Shown here: positions 16,393 to 23,384 of the stretch, piece after piece
Numbering within the stretch: the first letter of the stretch is position 1
How the letters are laid out: every line of letters begins with the position of its first letter
Assembly (NCBI GenBank): GCA_016292215.1
Contig: JAEFBB010000022.1
Location: 1-36,092 of the forward strand
Source of the DNA: Saccharofermentans sp.
GTDB lineage: Bacteria; Bacillota; Clostridia; Saccharofermentanales; Saccharofermentanaceae
Direction of reading: 5' to 3'
Length of the DNA: 36,092 bases
Program-made: the position numbers and the translations under genes
Notes under the pieces: generated by a model
Told to the model about the DNA's origin: nothing
Seen by the model: the letters and a program-made list of their open reading frames with translations, nothing else
Databases searched by the model: none

Positions 16393-17304
16393 ATGGACAA
16401 TTACGACTTTTTTATAGAACTGAATAATTATCTCGGCTTCAATTTTGACGGTCCTTTAAAGCTCGTAGGCAACATAAAGGGCATCGTTTTCGAGGTCTTA
16501 TATGATAATGTCGGAACCCTGAAAGCACATACTGAGGTGCGCTTATTCGGTGATGATCCTTATACTGAGCACATTGAGAGTGCTTATGCTAAAACGCAGT
16601 CTTTCATGTTCTACAACATTGATCATGCGAATGTCGATCTGGTCATTGATGCAAACCAGTTGTCCGAGGATAAGGCTTTTGATATCTGCCAGGACTTAAA
16701 TGCTTTTGCAGACTGCCTTGCGGCATTGATGTATAAGAGCGGTCAGGAGCAGAAAGACATTGCCGAGAGGCTTGATGAAGCGAGAGTCGCGCAGCAGCAG
16801 GCAATGGTATATGCGGAAAAGGTAGAACTTGAAAAGCATCTGCCTGATCATTTCATAAAAGGCATGTTAGGTGCGGTCATCGGCGCGGTCGTAGGCGTCC
16901 TTCTCTGGCTTGTGCTTGCAGTGCTTAATTATATGTGGCCCTATGTGTTAGGCGCCGTCGTTTTGTGTGCGCTGCCTATTGTTTTCTATGAAATGTTCAG
17001 TAAAGCAAAAACATCGCCTCTAGAGATTTCTTTCTGTCTCTTTATAACGACAGTAGCGCTTTTGCTAGGTGACAGGCTCAACTGGTCGGTTACCCTTATG
17101 AGATATTATGTGATCAGCTTTGATCTGGCTTACCGTGAGGTGCCGTATCTTGTTCAAGACGGCATTTACGATGCTATGGAATACTATCGTGATTACATAA
17201 TAATGTTCGTTCCGCTTGTGATCTTATACTTCATAATCTTCAGGAATTACATTACAGGCGGAAAGACTGTTCTTCAGCTGCTCAAGAAGAAAAATCAACA
17301 GTAA
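16393..17304 (+). CDS. four-helix membrane protein with N-terminal cytoplasmic domain, function unknown
   Basis: I do not recognise this 303-residue protein. Residues 1-115 form a soluble domain starting DNYDFFIELNNYLGFNFDG. A charged, probably coiled-coil segment follows at about 117-150 (QEQKDIAERLDEARVAQQQ). About four membrane helices follow, near 158-178, 182-200, 211-227 and 273-293, and the protein ends in a basic tail (LLKKKNQQ). ATG 16393 is chosen over ATG 16375 because GGGGA at 16383-16387 suits only the former. The stop abuts the stop of the convergent recombinase gene with no intervening base and no terminator. Confidence 0.82.
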   Translation: MDNYDFFIELNNYLGFNFDGPLKLVGNIKGIVFEVLYDNVGTLKAHTEVRLFGDDPYTEHIESAYAKTQSFMFYNIDHANVDLVIDANQLSEDKAFDICQDLNAFADCLAALMYKSGQEQKDIAERLDEARVAQQQAMVYAEKVELEKHLPDHFIKGMLGAVIGAVVGVLLWLVLAVLNYMWPYVLGAVVLCALPIVFYEMFSKAKTSPLEISFCLFITTVALLLGDRLNWSVTLMRYYVISFDLAYREVPYLVQDGIYDAMEYYRDYIIMFVPLVILYFIIFRNYITGGKTVLQLLKKKNQQ

Positions 17305-18288
17305 TTACTTTTTACCCTTCTCGGGATCAAAATTTGCCAGAGGATTGCTCTCGATCGCTTTCTGCAGAGCTTCATCATCTACGTGTGTATAGATCTGGGT
17401 AGTGGAGACGCTCTGGTGTCCCAGGATCATCTGAAGATTTCTGATATCGACTTTGCCGTATTTATACATAAGAGTAGCGGCGGTGTGTCTGAGCTTGTGC
17501 ACGGAATAGACTCTCGTATCGATACCTGCTTCTTCGAGAAGACGTTTTATCGTGATCTGTATCATGTCAGAGGATATTCTGGTGCCGCGCTTTGATACGA
17601 ATAACGCTTTGCCGGCTTCGGGCTTTATCTTTATCGTGGCTCTCTTGTTCATCCAGTCATCAAGGGCCTCAAGGCAGGCATCATTAAGATAGATGGTCCG
17701 TTCCTTGTTGCCTTTACCGATAACATTTAAAGTCGTGCCGTGGATATCGTTGGTGTTGATCCCGCGGAGCTCGGATAAACGCATTCCGCAGTTAAGGAAG
17801 AGCGTGAGCATGCAGTAGTCGCGCTCATTTGATTCTTTGGGCGAATCGTAGGCGACCTTAAGGAGATTCTGGCTCTGTTCGAGCGTTAAATACTTAGGAT
17901 TACGCTTGCCGATCTTCGGAGACTCGAGATCGTACGCGGGATTATGCTCGATGATCCTCTTTTTGGAGTGCAGATACTTGAAAAAGCTTCTTAAGGAAGC
18001 TATGTGCCTTGCTCTTGCGGCATTAGACTGTTTTCGCGATCTCGAGAGCCAGATAACAAAGGCCAGAAGGTCATCTGTCGTCACTTTGTTCAGGATCTTA
18101 ACGTCGATATCTGATATATCGATCTCCTCAAGAGGCGTATCCTCAGGGACCATGCCTCTGTCGAGCTTTAAGAACCTGGCGAAAAGAATGAGGTCATAGC
18201 GGTATTCCTTAACCGTGAGTTCCGAACGGCCGAGAGCTGCGATCATGTAACTGCAGTAGTTCTCAAGAAGCGGAAACGTAGGGGACAT
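17305..18288 (-). CDS. tyrosine recombinase of the XerC/XerD type
   Basis: A 327-residue site-specific recombinase. The N-terminal SAM-like core-binding domain (about 1-115) ends with the typical RHIASLRSFFKYL. The catalytic domain has the full set of active residues: Arg170 (GMRLSELR), Lys192 (IGKGNKER), His264 and Arg267 (HKLRHTAA), His291 (LGHQSVSTTQ) and nucleophile Tyr300 (IYTHV). It is a little longer than usual XerC/D (about 300). GGAGG precedes ATG at 18288. No excisionase, att repeats or cargo genes are nearby, so it is more likely a chromosomal Xer-like enzyme than the integrase of an element. Which Xer role it plays cannot be decided here. Confidence 0.92.
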   Translation of the reverse strand: MSPTFPLLENYCSYMIAALGRSELTVKEYRYDLILFARFLKLDRGMVPEDTPLEEIDISDIDVKILNKVTTDDLLAFVIWLSRSRKQSNAARARHIASLRSFFKYLHSKKRIIEHNPAYDLESPKIGKRNPKYLTLEQSQNLLKVAYDSPKESNERDYCMLTLFLNCGMRLSELRGINTNDIHGTTLNVIGKGNKERTIYLNDACLEALDDWMNKRATIKIKPEAGKALFVSKRGTRISSDMIQITIKRLLEEAGIDTRVYSVHKLRHTAATLMYKYGKVDIRNLQMILGHQSVSTTQIYTHVDDEALQKAIESNPLANFDPEKGKK

Positions 18289-18370
18289 TAGCTGCTGACC
18301 TCCATGAAAATTTGCTTAATTGCCTTAATTCTAACATAAGCCGGGCGGGCTTTTGGTTGATTTGTCATAC

Positions 18371-18399
18371 TTGTTATATAAAAGTCATTGTGTTAATAT
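18371..18399 (+). promoter_or_regulatory. extended -10 promoter of asd
   Basis: TTGTTA at 18371-18376 and TAATAT at 18394-18399 are spaced by 17 bases, with TG at 18391-18392 in the extended -10 position. The start is predicted near 18406. Confidence 0.7.
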
Positions 18400-18405
18400 G
18401 TGTTT

Positions 18406-18492
18406 CGTCGAAAGACAAATGTACACGATACGCGGACATTTGAGACAAAAAACCGCAGTAAAAACTGCGAAGATAAGATGGAGTATTTGGAA
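18406..18492 (+). promoter_or_regulatory. structured leader of asd
   Basis: The predicted 87-base leader can form three hairpins: GTC-GAAA-GAC at 18407-18416, CAAATGT with ACATTTG (18416-18422/18436-18442), and CGCAG-TAAAAA-CTGCG (18454-18469). The first two share base 18416 and may be alternatives. It is too short for a lysine riboswitch and matches no class I know. Confidence 0.35.
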
Positions 18493-19578
18493 ATGGAACA
18501 GAAATTAAAAGTCGGCATCATCGGAGCAACGGGTTATGTCGGACAAAGATTTATCACACTTCTCGCAGATCACCCCTGGTTCGAGATCGTTGCTTTATGC
18601 GCATCTCCGAGATCTGCCGGTAAGACTTACGAAGAGGCAGTCGAGGGAAGATGGAAGCTTGATATACCTTGTCCTGAATCAGTTAAGAAGATGGTAGTTT
18701 TCGGTACTGATAATATTGAAGAGTACTGCAGCAAGATCGACTTTACTTTCTGTGCTGTAGATATGAAGAAGGATGAGATCCGCGCTCTCGAAGAGAAGAT
18801 CGCTAAGCTTGAGTGCCCCGTTGTTTCCAACAACTCAGCTAACAGATGGACAGAAGATGTTCCCATGATCATCCCTGAGATCAATGCTGACCACGCTCAG
18901 CTCATCGAAGCTCAGAAGAAGAGACTTGGTACTAAGAGAGGATTTATCGCAGTTAAGCCTAACTGCTCCATCCAGAGCTATGTACCTGCCCTTACACCTT
19001 TCCTCGGAAACGGCATCAAGGCAATCTCCGTCTGCACATATCAGGCTATCTCAGGCGCAGGCAAGACCTTCAAGGACTGGCCCGAGATGATCGAGAACGT
19101 AATCCCTTACATCGGCGGTGAAGAGGAGAAGTCAGAGAAGGAGCCCCTCAAGGTATGGGGTAAGTTTGCCGGCGACCATATCGAGCTAGCTGAAAAGCCC
19201 GTTATCTCCGCTCAGTGCTACCGTGTAGCAGTTCAGGAAGGTCATACGGCTGCAGTAAGCGTATCCTTCGAGAACAAGCCTTCCAAGGAAGAGATGATCT
19301 CCGTATGGCAGAACTATGAGAGCGAAGCAGTCAAGCTCGGTCTTCCTTCAGCTCCCAAGCACTTCCTCCAGTACATCGAGGAAGACAACCGTCCCCAGCC
19401 TAAGCTTGACGCTATGTTTGAGAACGGCATGGGCGTATCTGTTGCAAGGCTCAGAGAAGACAACCTCTTCGACTACAAGTTTGCGTGCCTTTCACACAAT
19501 ACTTTAAGAGGCGCAGCAGGCGGCGGTGTCCTTACGGCTGAACTCCTTGTAGCTAAGGGATACATCTCAGCAAAATAA
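18493..19578 (+). CDS. asd: aspartate-semialdehyde dehydrogenase
   Basis: This enzyme reduces aspartyl phosphate to aspartate semialdehyde with NADPH, the branch point to lysine/diaminopimelate, threonine and methionine. The protein is 361 residues from the chosen start. It has a Rossmann GATGYVGQR at 11-19, catalytic Cys158 (KPNCSIQS), and His251 (VQEGHTAAV). The sequence type matches the archaeal/fungal-like branch common in Clostridia rather than the E. coli type. ATG 18493 is preferred over in-frame ATGs at 18400 and 18478, because GGAG sits nine bases upstream and the Rossmann strand begins five residues later. It appears monocistronic, bounded by its own promoter and a strong downstream hairpin. 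Confidence 0.95.
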   Translation: MEQKLKVGIIGATGYVGQRFITLLADHPWFEIVALCASPRSAGKTYEEAVEGRWKLDIPCPESVKKMVVFGTDNIEEYCSKIDFTFCAVDMKKDEIRALEEKIAKLECPVVSNNSANRWTEDVPMIIPEINADHAQLIEAQKKRLGTKRGFIAVKPNCSIQSYVPALTPFLGNGIKAISVCTYQAISGAGKTFKDWPEMIENVIPYIGGEEEKSEKEPLKVWGKFAGDHIELAEKPVISAQCYRVAVQEGHTAAVSVSFENKPSKEEMISVWQNYESEAVKLGLPSAPKHFLQYIEEDNRPQPKLDAMFENGMGVSVARLREDNLFDYKFACLSHNTLRGAAGGGVLTAELLVAKGYISAK

Positions 19579-19594
19579 TTAACGATTCGTAAGA

Positions 19595-19636
19595 AATTTC
19601 CGGCACGGCCAAAAATCGGTCCCGTGCCGGAAATTA
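19595..19636. terminator. strong hairpin after asd
   Basis: AATTTCCGGCACGG at 19595-19608 is exactly complementary to CCGTGCCGGAAATT at 19622-19635. No clean T-run follows on the plus strand, but the position between asd and the next promoter suits a terminator. Confidence 0.6.
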
Positions 19637-19640
19637 TCTC

Positions 19641-19669
19641 TTGACTTAATAAGAACAAATTACTATACT
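19641..19669 (+). promoter_or_regulatory. sigma-A promoter of the CAU tRNA / tRNA-Tyr unit
   Basis: TTGACT at 19641-19646 and TATACT at 19664-19669 are spaced by 17 bases. Confidence 0.8.
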
Positions 19670-19708
19670 AATCAAGCGCTTTGAGAAAAGCACGTGTAGT
19701 GTGGATGT

Positions 19709-19785
19709 GGGCCTTTAGCTCAGTTGGTCAGAGCTCCCGGCTCATAACCGGTTGGTCCTGGGTTCGAGTCCCCGAAGGCCCACCA
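19709..19785 (+). tRNA. tRNA with CAU anticodon (Ile2 or elongator Met)
   Basis: A 77-base tRNA with encoded CCA, acceptor arm GGGCCTT/AAGGCCC and anticodon loop CTCATAA. It lacks the initiator marks, since 1-72 is G-C. C4-G69 and C5-G68 are pairs known to favour the lysidine synthase TilS in E. coli, so I lean towards tRNA-Ile2, which decodes AUA after C34 is changed to lysidine. Elongator tRNA-Met remains possible. As read, two stem positions are mismatched: C27-T43 in the anticodon stem and T50-C64 in the T stem. Confidence 0.85.
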
Positions 19786-19810
19786 TTACACAACATTTGA
19801 ATATATATAT

Positions 19811-19895
19811 GGGAAGATTCCCGAGCGGCCAAAGGGAACAGACTGTAAATCTGTCGTCACTGACTTCGGTGGTTCGAATCCACCTCTTCCCACCA
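19811..19895 (+). tRNA. tRNA-Tyr (anticodon GUA)
   Basis: An 85-base class II tRNA with encoded CCA, acceptor arm GGGAAGA/TCTTCCC, and anticodon stem CAGA/TCTG around CTGTAAA (anticodon GTA). A36-A37 makes it a likely MiaA/MiaB substrate. It follows the CAU tRNA by 25 bases. Confidence 0.95.
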
Positions 19896-19896
19896 A

Positions 19897-19929
19897 GAAG
19901 GGTTTGCCAAGTCTGGCAAACCCTTTCTT
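19897..19929 (+). terminator. terminator of the tRNA-Tyr unit
   Basis: AAGGGTTTGCCA pairs with TGGCAAACCCTT around AGTC, followed by TCTTT. A near-copy occurs at 20945-20975. Confidence 0.92.
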
Positions 19930-19937
19930 TATGCCTT

Positions 19938-19946
19938 TGGTATAAT
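19938..19946 (+). promoter_or_regulatory. extended -10 promoter of the esterase gene
   Basis: TGGTATAAT (extended -10) sits nine bases after the terminator T-run. No good -35 is present. It would give a leader of about 70 bases. Confidence 0.5.
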
Positions 19947-20024
19947 GTAGTCGTTAAAGCAAAAATATTTAACAAAAAGGTGAAGATCCGCAGAAGCGCA
20001 TTTGGGGGGCAGGAGGAATAATCC

Positions 20025-20912
20025 ATGTTAAAGAAGATCATAACATTTGTCATGATTCTCAGCATGTTCGCGGGGGTCTGTTCGTGTGCAAAAGCACCGC
20101 GCCCGCAGAGTCAGATCACTGATGTGGTCCAGACCGAAGATAATACCTATGAGTGTCAGTTCGAAGGCACGACGTTCGATTTCATGCTTTTCCTGCCAGA
20201 GAAGGTTGACAGCAAAACGCCACTCATTCTCATGATGACGGGTCTCTATATCAACAACTCGGGATTCAAGGGCCAGACACATATGGAAGAGACGGCCTGT
20301 CCCAGAGGATATGCCGTCTGCTATGTACAGCCCGGCCGGGGAACGGGTGGCAAGGGCTGGGACTGCGGTCTCTGGAATACCAGGGATGTGGACAGTCTGG
20401 ATTACCTCGTTAATCTCGTGATCTATCTTCAGGATGAGTACGGTCTGTCCAAGACCAAGGCTTTCGCGGCAGGATTCTCGAACGGCGGCTTCATGGCGCA
20501 CAGAGTCGCGATGGAAGCCTCGGACACTTTCATTGCCGTCGCAAGCGTTTCGGGATTGATGGCGAATACGATATGGGATGAAAAGGTCGATAAGACTAGT
20601 ATCGGTGTGCTCGAGATCTATGGTACAAATGACACCTTATTTTCGAAGGACGGTAACGATACGGCGGCAGCCCTGCCTCATCCGCCGATCGAAAAAGTCA
20701 TGGAATACTGGGCGCAAGCTAACGGTCTCAGTGCTTCAAGTACAGAACAGCTGTCGGGCAGAGCCGAACTTACAAAATATACTGCTTTTCTGAACAAGAC
20801 CCAGGTGTGGTCAGTCAAGATCGAGGAAGGCGAACACGAGTGGCCTGCAGAGGATGTAGCAGGGTTCAATACTAACGAACTGATACTCGATTTCTTTGAT
20901 CAGTGCTCGTGA
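20025..20912 (+). CDS. secreted esterase/depolymerase-like alpha/beta hydrolase, probable lipoprotein
   Basis: A 295-residue protein with an N-terminal signal (KKIITFVMILSMFAGVCSC) and a probable lipid-attachment Cys21; the lipobox VCSC is slightly atypical. The mature domain is an alpha/beta hydrolase of the PHB-depolymerase / feruloyl-esterase group. The nucleophile is Ser152 (AGFSNGGFMAHR), the acid Asp203 (YGTNDTLF) and the base His271 (EGEHEWP). Members of this group cut ester bonds in plant polysaccharide side chains or polyesters; the substrate here is unknown. AGGAGG lies eight bases before ATG 20025. The gene stands alone between two near-identical terminators. Confidence 0.85.
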   Translation: MLKKIITFVMILSMFAGVCSCAKAPRPQSQITDVVQTEDNTYECQFEGTTFDFMLFLPEKVDSKTPLILMMTGLYINNSGFKGQTHMEETACPRGYAVCYVQPGRGTGGKGWDCGLWNTRDVDSLDYLVNLVIYLQDEYGLSKTKAFAAGFSNGGFMAHRVAMEASDTFIAVASVSGLMANTIWDEKVDKTSIGVLEIYGTNDTLFSKDGNDTAAALPHPPIEKVMEYWAQANGLSASSTEQLSGRAELTKYTAFLNKTQVWSVKIEEGEHEWPAEDVAGFNTNELILDFFDQCS

Positions 20913-20944
20913 TACGTCTTCAGTCAGGATTGTCTGCTGCCAAG

Positions 20945-20975
20945 AAGGGTTTGCCGGGTTCGGCAGACCTTTTTC
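20945..20975 (+). terminator. terminator of the esterase gene
   Basis: AAGGGTTTGCCG pairs imperfectly with CGGCAGACCTTT around GGTT, then a T-run. Its 5' part (CCAAGAAGGGTTTGCC) is identical to that of the terminator at 19897. Confidence 0.88.
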
Positions 20976-21108
20976 TTGAGTTTTGTAGCGAAAAAGGGTT
21001 TTCTCCGTCTAACCGGTGTAAAGCTCGAAAATAATGAATAAAATGAGCCTGAAAAGTAATTTTCCGAAAAATGTGAAACCATTTGATACAAAAATGCACT
21101 TATATAGG

Positions 21109-21122
21109 TGAACGGCCGTTCA
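21109..21122. promoter_or_regulatory. perfect 14-bp palindrome upstream of the ECF sigma gene, LexA-box-like
   Basis: TGAACGGCCGTTCA is its own reverse complement and contains GAAC-N4-GTTC, the core of Gram-positive LexA boxes. It starts three bases after TATATA (21101-21106) and ends 24 bases before the sigma start codon, a position suited to repression. A possible ECF-type -35 (TGAAAC, 21074-21079) lies upstream, but no matching -10 is clear. Confidence 0.55.
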
Positions 21123-21146
21123 GAATAAAATTTTGAGGTGAAACGA

Positions 21147-21713
21147 GTGAACGAAGCGAAGGCGCTGGCTTTACTAAAGAAAGGCGACGAGGAAGCACTG
21201 GAGTGGTTTATAGACAGATATAGTAGCTATGTCGGAACCGTAGTTAGTAATATATTGCAAAGCTCCATGACACATGAGGACATCGAAGAGGTGACAGCCG
21301 ATGTGTTCGTGACTTTGTGGCAATCTGCGGAGAAACTATACCCTCTGAACCTTAAAGGTTACTTGAGCCGCGTAGCACGGAGCCTTTCCATGCAGAAGTT
21401 GCGGGACAAGGCTGCAGAGCTCCCTTTGGACGAGGACATTCTTATCTTAGATGACGATTCTGAATTTGACAGGCTTGCTCAGGAAGATCAGGACAACATG
21501 GTTAGAAATGCGGTATATTCAATGCCGCAACCGGATAAAGAGATTTTCCTCAGGTTCTATTACTACTGTCAAAGCGTGTCGGTGATCGCAAAACAAATGC
21601 AGATGAACCCGTCCACGGTCAAGACCAAACTTAAGCGCGGACGCGAGAGACTCCGGGTGATCCTCAGCAAAAAAACGAAAGGAGACGATCTTAATGAAAG
21701 TACATATTCATGA
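21147..21713 (+). CDS. ECF-type RNA polymerase sigma factor
   Basis: A 188-residue sigma-70 family protein with only regions 2 and 4. Region 2 covers about 15-85, including THEDIEEVTADVFVTLW, the helix that binds the -10 element and core polymerase. An acidic linker (LDEDILILDDDSEFD) leads to region 4 at about 130-180, with the helix-turn-helix SVIAKQMQMNPSTVKTKL. GTG 21147 is preferred over the in-frame GTG at 21138, because GAGGTGA at 21135-21141 is spaced correctly only for the later start. The last 20 bases overlap the downstream gene, the usual arrangement with a cognate anti-sigma factor. Control may involve the palindrome at 21109-21122. Confidence 0.93.
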   Translation: MNEAKALALLKKGDEEALEWFIDRYSSYVGTVVSNILQSSMTHEDIEEVTADVFVTLWQSAEKLYPLNLKGYLSRVARSLSMQKLRDKAAELPLDEDILILDDDSEFDRLAQEDQDNMVRNAVYSMPQPDKEIFLRFYYYCQSVSVIAKQMQMNPSTVKTKLKRGRERLRVILSKKTKGDDLNESTYS

Positions 21714-22647
21714 ATTACTAAACAACATCGAAGATTCTTCAGTTAACCTCGAAGAACAGAATGTCGTCTCCACTGAAAGGATAAAGGAGTTGACTAAGAT
21801 GAAGATCACAAATAATAACAATGGCAGCAAGAGATCCAAGAGAGGTGCAGTCACAGTATGCATCGCCGTCGCAGTCGTAGCCGCGTTAGGCGCTACAGCA
21901 TATGCGGCTTTCGGAGGAGGATTAAACAGCGTATTGTTCAACAAAGCATCTGAAGAGCAGCCGCCTATGGCCGAATCTGACATTAAGACAAGCGATGATT
22001 ACTTTGCGTACGTCGGAAATTTAGAGTACATCTCGCTGCAGGGATATGCCGAGACACCTGAATACCTGGCTGCAAAAGAGTGGCGCGAGTTTGAAGACAA
22101 ATACGACATTGATTTTGCGATCCTTGAAGCAGCAGGTAACGATACGGCTCAGTGGGATGAAAAATACGGCGCGTACGGAGTTTATTCACAGGAGATGGCT
22201 GACAAGGTTGACGAGATCGCAGCGAAATACAACCTCACTCTCCACGAAAGCGGACTGGAAGATCTGGACGAGAAGGTCTTGGAAGAGAAGTTCGGCCAGC
22301 CGGTTATGAACGATGCACTTCTTGGCGGATACGGCTATAAGGACGGCACTTTCGAAGTCGATGGCGAATTTGACGGATATCCCATCCAGCTCGGCCGCGT
22401 TATGAAGGGTACTTTCGATACCGTTTATCTGAATATCGGCTCAAGCAGCAGTTACGAGCAGTGGAATTACACCACCAAGAGCGGCGCGAATGTTACGCTC
22501 TGTCTTTCCAAGGATAAAGCGCTCATCCTCGCAGATCTTGAAAACAGTTTTGTCTCCGTCAACGTTTTGCTCAGATTCTGCGACAAGACTATGGATAAGG
22601 CCCAGCTCGAGAACATGGCTGACAATATTAATTTCGCAGTTCTCTGA
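21694..22647 (+). CDS. probable transmembrane anti-sigma factor
   Basis: A 317-residue protein overlapping the sigma gene by 20 bases, with AAAGGAG upstream of ATG 21694. Residues 1-50 are cytoplasmic and would hold the sigma factor (HELLNNIEDSSVNLEEQNVV). A membrane helix follows at about 52-72 (AVTVCIAVAVVAALGATAYA). The remaining 245 residues are predicted outside, acidic, with no cysteine pairs or enzyme motif I recognise. No zinc-binding HxxxCxxC of the ZAS type is present. The arrangement matches ECF anti-sigma pairs of Clostridia, in which an external signal releases the sigma factor; the signal is unknown. A terminator follows, so this is a two-gene operon. Confidence 0.82.
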   Translation: MKVHIHELLNNIEDSSVNLEEQNVVSTERIKELTKMKITNNNNGSKRSKRGAVTVCIAVAVVAALGATAYAAFGGGLNSVLFNKASEEQPPMAESDIKTSDDYFAYVGNLEYISLQGYAETPEYLAAKEWREFEDKYDIDFAILEAAGNDTAQWDEKYGAYGVYSQEMADKVDEIAAKYNLTLHESGLEDLDEKVLEEKFGQPVMNDALLGGYGYKDGTFEVDGEFDGYPIQLGRVMKGTFDTVYLNIGSSSSYEQWNYTTKSGANVTLCLSKDKALILADLENSFVSVNVLLRFCDKTMDKAQLENMADNINFAVL

Positions 22648-22672
22648 TAAGCACAAACAAATACGCTTCAGG

Positions 22673-22705
22673 ACAGGAGTTGCCGCAAGGCAGCTCCTGT
22701 TTTTA
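22673..22705 (+). terminator. terminator of the sigma / anti-sigma operon
   Basis: CAGGAGTTGCC pairs with GGCAGCTCCTG around GCAA, with one T-G pair, followed by five T. Confidence 0.93.
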
Positions 22706-22715
22706 TGGCCCGGAT

Positions 22716-22724
22716 TGGTATAAT
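22716..22724 (+). promoter_or_regulatory. extended -10 promoter of the HD hydrolase gene
   Basis: TGGTATAAT, with the same local context (TTGGTATAATGT) as the promoter at 19938, lies shortly after a terminator. The -35 is poor. Confidence 0.5.
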
Positions 22725-22751
22725 GTGATTGCCGGGAGGCTGGTAAATAGT

Positions 22752-23327
22752 ATGAACGAACAAATAATCGAAGCGGCAAAACTTTATCTGAAGGATATCT
22801 TTAACGGTAATTCTGACGGACACGATCTGGACCACTCTCTGAGGGTCTATCACAATGCGCTTAAGATCGCCGGGAGCTATCCGGAATGCAATCTTATGGC
22901 CGTTGCGCTGGCCTCGCTCCTGCATGATGTTGATGACCACAAGCTGTTTAATACCGAGAACAACATGAATGCAAGGTCCTTTTTGACAGACCAGCACGTC
23001 AAACCCGCCGATATAGAGTTGATCTGTGAGATCATAAACGGTGTTTCTTTCAGCAAAAACAAGGATTCCTGCCCTGCAAGCATCGAAGGCAAGATCGTTC
23101 AGGACGCTGACAGGCTGGATGCGATGGGCGCGATCGGTATCGCAAGGACATTCGCTTACGGTGGCAAGAACGGCAGAACATTAGATTCTTCTCTGCAGCA
23201 TTTTCAGGATAAACTGCTGTTGCTCAAAGACAAAATGAATACTGAAGAAGCAAAGCAGATGTCAGAGATCCGCCACACATATCTGGAAGAGTTCTTAGAT
23301 GAATTCCAAAGAGAAGCGGGCTCTTAA
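22752..23327 (+). CDS. HD-domain metal-dependent phosphohydrolase
   Basis: A 191-residue cytoplasmic protein of the HD superfamily. The metal ligands are visible as His28 (DLDHSLRV), His58-Asp59 (LLHDVDDHK) and Asp118 (IVQDADRLDAMGAIGIAR). The last motif is typical of the YedJ-like subgroup, whose physiological substrate is usually a nucleotide or related phosphate ester. The start ATG 22752 has GGGAGG twelve bases upstream, a rather long spacing. An in-frame upstream start at 22680 would overlap the terminator and is rejected. It heads a likely three-gene unit with the membrane protein and the Fur-family regulator that follow. Confidence 0.88.
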   Translation: MNEQIIEAAKLYLKDIFNGNSDGHDLDHSLRVYHNALKIAGSYPECNLMAVALASLLHDVDDHKLFNTENNMNARSFLTDQHVKPADIELICEIINGVSFSKNKDSCPASIEGKIVQDADRLDAMGAIGIARTFAYGGKNGRTLDSSLQHFQDKLLLLKDKMNTEEAKQMSEIRHTYLEEFLDEFQREAGS

Positions 23328-23384
23328 AATGTGATATTATAACTGTTAGGATATAGGACGATTCGTAAGGAAGGATCATAACAC

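Noticed and set aside
17305..18288. Integrative element bounded by the tyrosine recombinase
   Set aside because: No direct repeats, excisionase, relaxase or phage genes are nearby; the surroundings are housekeeping genes.
18400..18492. Longer asd start adding 31 residues
   Set aside because: That start lies at the predicted -10/+1 region and lacks a ribosome binding site; the Rossmann fold begins just after ATG 18493.
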